Assembly (NCBI GenBank): GCA_030690855.1
Contig: JAUYFR010000351.1
Span: 1-7,031, forward strand
Origin: Gallionellaceae bacterium
GTDB taxonomy: Bacteria > Pseudomonadota > Gammaproteobacteria > Burkholderiales > Gallionellaceae
Direction: 5' to 3'
Length of the DNA stretch: 7,031 nucleotides
Shown: positions 5,409 to 7,031 of the stretch, piece after piece
Layout: the number at the start of each line of letters is the position of its first letter
Position numbering within the stretch: the stretch's first letter is position 1
Made by a program: the position numbers and the translations under genes
The notes under the pieces: model-generated
What the model was told of the DNA's origin: nothing
Databases searched by the model: none
The model's input: only the letters and a program-made list of their open reading frames with translations

Positions 5409-7031
5409 TAGTGCGCTCCTTTCTTACCTGTTTTACCGGCAAACCACGCCAGCATGCCCTCTTTTCTCGGTTTCATCCCTGGTTGTGGCGTCATCGCTTC
5501 GAACTGAGGTGAAGTCTCTTTTGGCTCGTCTGCAGCTGCAGGGTAGATACGTACACGTACGTCATACCAAGCCGCTTGGCCGGTGATCGGGTCAGAGTTT
5601 GAGAAACGCTTGCCACTATGGTTTGCGCTCAACTCTTCTGAGATCAGGTGATTCAACAAGAAGCCTTGCTGCGATTCGTTCGCCTCTTTGCTCAAGTTCC
5701 ATGCACCGGATGCTTTACCGATCGCGTTCCATGTCCAGACTGTGCCTGGCTCAACCGACTCAGAGTAACGGCACATACAACGTACCTTGCCCCACTTCGA
5801 CTCAACCCACATCCAACCACCATCTTCAATACCCGCCTCAATTGCAGTGCGAGAGTTAACGAACAGATAGTTGTAAGTGTGAATCTGTCGCAACCAAGCG
5901 TTTTGCGAATCCCACGAGTGATACATCGCCATCGGACGCTGAGTGAGCGCGTTCAATGGGAATTTGCTCAGATCGCTTTCCTCATCTTCCAATGTCGCAT
6001 ACCAGAATGGCAGCGGATCAAAGTACTTCTTAACGCGCTCTCGCAAATCATCCGGCGGTTGTTTACCTGGACGCTTACCTTCAGCAGCCAAGCGGAATGC
6101 TTGCAACAACTCAGAGTAAATGTGAATCACCACTGGGTCATTCGTGGTACGGATACCAGCTTGATGTGACCAATCCAAATACGCTTTATTCCAGTTACGC
6201 ATGTACTGGCTAGAAAGTGGCAAATGGTATTGGTGGAAGCAACCGTTCTTCTCGTACATTTCCCACTGCTTCGGATTTGGCTCGCCGCGCATGGCTTTGT
6301 CACCATCTTTGCCGCGCCATCCTGAGAGGAAACCGATACCAGAACCTGGGGCCGTTTCGTAATTAATCACAAAGTCAGTGTAACCTTTGAATTTTCGACC
6401 ACCCTCAGCATTAGTGAAGGCCGGCAACTTGAGACGGCTCGCCAGTTCAACAATCACTTCTTGGAATGGCTTGCACTCGCCTGTTGGTGGCAGCACTGGA
6501 ATACGCACTGCGTCCACTGGGCCATCATATTCAGAAATCGGACGGTCTAGCATCGACATACAGTCGTGACGCTCTAGGTAGGTTGTATCCGGCAACACCA
6601 AATCTGCAAACGCAGTCGTCTCAGATTGGAAGGCGTCGCACACTACCAAGAATGGAATCTTGTAGCTGCCATCTGGATTCTTGTCCGTGAGCATGTCACG
6701 CACGCCCGATGTGTTCATGCTGGAGTTCCAAGCCATATTCGCCATGAACAACAACATTGTGTCGATCGGATACGGATCACCGCGCCATGCGTTAGTGATG
6801 GCGTTGTGCATCAAACCATGCACTGACAACGGATGCTCCCAGGAGAAACCTTTATCCAAACGCACTGGCTGACCTGCTGCATCAACAAACAAATCATCTG
6901 GATTCTCAGGCCAACCGAGCGGTGCGCCACCCAGCGGAGTATTGGGCTGCACAGCCTCAGGGCCTTTAGAAGGGCGAATGTTCGGCGGGATCGCACGTGG
7001 ATAAGGCGCTTTGTGGCGGAAGCCTCCGGGG
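5408..7031 (-). CDS. soeA: Molybdopterin catalytic subunit of sulfite dehydrogenase (5' end outside window)
   Basis: The frame is open to the right edge; 540 C-terminal residues are visible, while relatives are roughly 900-1000 long. A GTG at 6950-6952 could pass for a start, but the 26 upstream codons continue the protein (PGGFRHKAPYPRAIPPN...), so it is an internal valine. Visible family features are FLVVCDAFQSETTAFADLVL followed by PDTTYLERHD (visible residues about 127-156), typical of DMSO-reductase-family oxidoreductases, and the C-terminal molybdopterin-dinucleotide-binding domain (about 365-495), with YNYLFVNSRTAIEAGIEDG and a WTWNAIGK segment. The N-terminal iron-sulfur site, molybdenum ligand and any Tat signal are out of view. 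With the SoeB-like and DmsC-like subunits it should form a cytoplasmic, membrane-bound, quinone-reducing sulfite dehydrogenase (SO3 2- to SO4 2-). Polysulfide, thiosulfate or tetrathionate reductases are related alternatives. It ends in TAA overlapping the next ATG. Confidence 0.85.
   Translation of the reverse strand, partial: PGGFRHKAPYPRAIPPNIRPSKGPEAVQPNTPLGGAPLGWPENPDDLFVDAAGQPVRLDKGFSWEHPLSVHGLMHNAITNAWRGDPYPIDTMLLFMANMAWNSSMNTSGVRDMLTDKNPDGSYKIPFLVVCDAFQSETTAFADLVLPDTTYLERHDCMSMLDRPISEYDGPVDAVRIPVLPPTGECKPFQEVIVELASRLKLPAFTNAEGGRKFKGYTDFVINYETAPGSGIGFLSGWRGKDGDKAMRGEPNPKQWEMYEKNGCFHQYHLPLSSQYMRNWNKAYLDWSHQAGIRTTNDPVVIHIYSELLQAFRLAAEGKRPGKQPPDDLRERVKKYFDPLPFWYATLEDEESDLSKFPLNALTQRPMAMYHSWDSQNAWLRQIHTYNYLFVNSRTAIEAGIEDGGWMWVESKWGKVRCMCRYSESVEPGTVWTWNAIGKASGAWNLSKEANESQQGFLLNHLISEELSANHSGKRFSNSDPITGQAAWYDVRVRIYPAAADEPKETSPQFEAMTPQPGMKPRKEGMLAWFAGKTGKKGAH
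5416..5422 (-). promoter_or_regulatory. Ribosome-binding site of soeB inside the end of soeA
   Basis: The minus strand reads AAAGGAG, 7 bases before the ATG of the iron-sulfur subunit, within the last codons of the catalytic subunit. Together with the TAATG junction it supports both the soeB start and re-initiation by ribosomes finishing soeA. Confidence 0.8.

Noticed and set aside
5530..5565. Palindromic CTGCAGCTGCAG and repeated GTACGT stretches
   Set aside because: They fall inside the conserved coding frame (Ala-Ala-Ala and Val-Arg-Val-Arg codons) and are explained by codon repetition.
5648..6169. Plus-strand open frame of 173 codons opposite the catalytic subunit gene
   Set aside because: It lies wholly antisense to a well-supported conserved protein, and its translation shows no recognisable domain. 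It is a shadow frame.
6950..6952. GTG as the start of the catalytic subunit
   Set aside because: The frame continues upstream to the edge with family-like sequence, and no ribosome-binding site fits, so this is an internal valine codon.

Overview
The window is a compact, gene-dense stretch of a bacterial chromosome. Every supported gene lies on the minus strand, so the layout reads from right to left. The proteins look proteobacterial, most like beta- or gammaproteobacterial sulfur oxidisers or related lithotrophs. This rests on a SoeABC-type sulfite dehydrogenase beside SulP anion transporters and a gamma-class carbonic anhydrase, with moderate GC. I cannot name a species.

Right part (about 3754-7031): the end of a soeABC-type operon. 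It holds the C-terminal 540 residues of a molybdopterin catalytic subunit (truncated by the right edge), a four-cluster iron-sulfur subunit joined to it by a TAATG stop/start overlap, and a DmsC/NrfD-type membrane anchor 26 bases further on. A strong minus-strand intrinsic terminator (3703-3736) follows the anchor gene and closes this transcription unit. Together the subunits should oxidise sulfite to sulfate in the cytoplasm and pass electrons to the quinone pool.

Left part (1-3653): a second unit made of a complete SulP transporter with a STAS domain, a gamma-carbonic-anhydrase-like protein whose start overlaps the transporter's stop (ATGA), a 79-base gap, and a second SulP transporter cut by the left edge. 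The second SulP has an open frame to the edge of the window and carries a hydrophilic insertion of about 135 residues in its membrane domain, partly shaped like a helical hairpin. The SulP2 domain at the same place has only a short linker.

Taken together, the left unit looks like a bicarbonate (or sulfate/bicarbonate) transport and CO2/HCO3- interconversion cassette beside a sulfate-producing enzyme. The pairing suggests either inorganic carbon supply for lithoautotrophic growth or export of the sulfate made by Soe; the sequence alone does not decide between them. No RNA genes, CRISPR arrays, insertion sequences or phage genes were seen.
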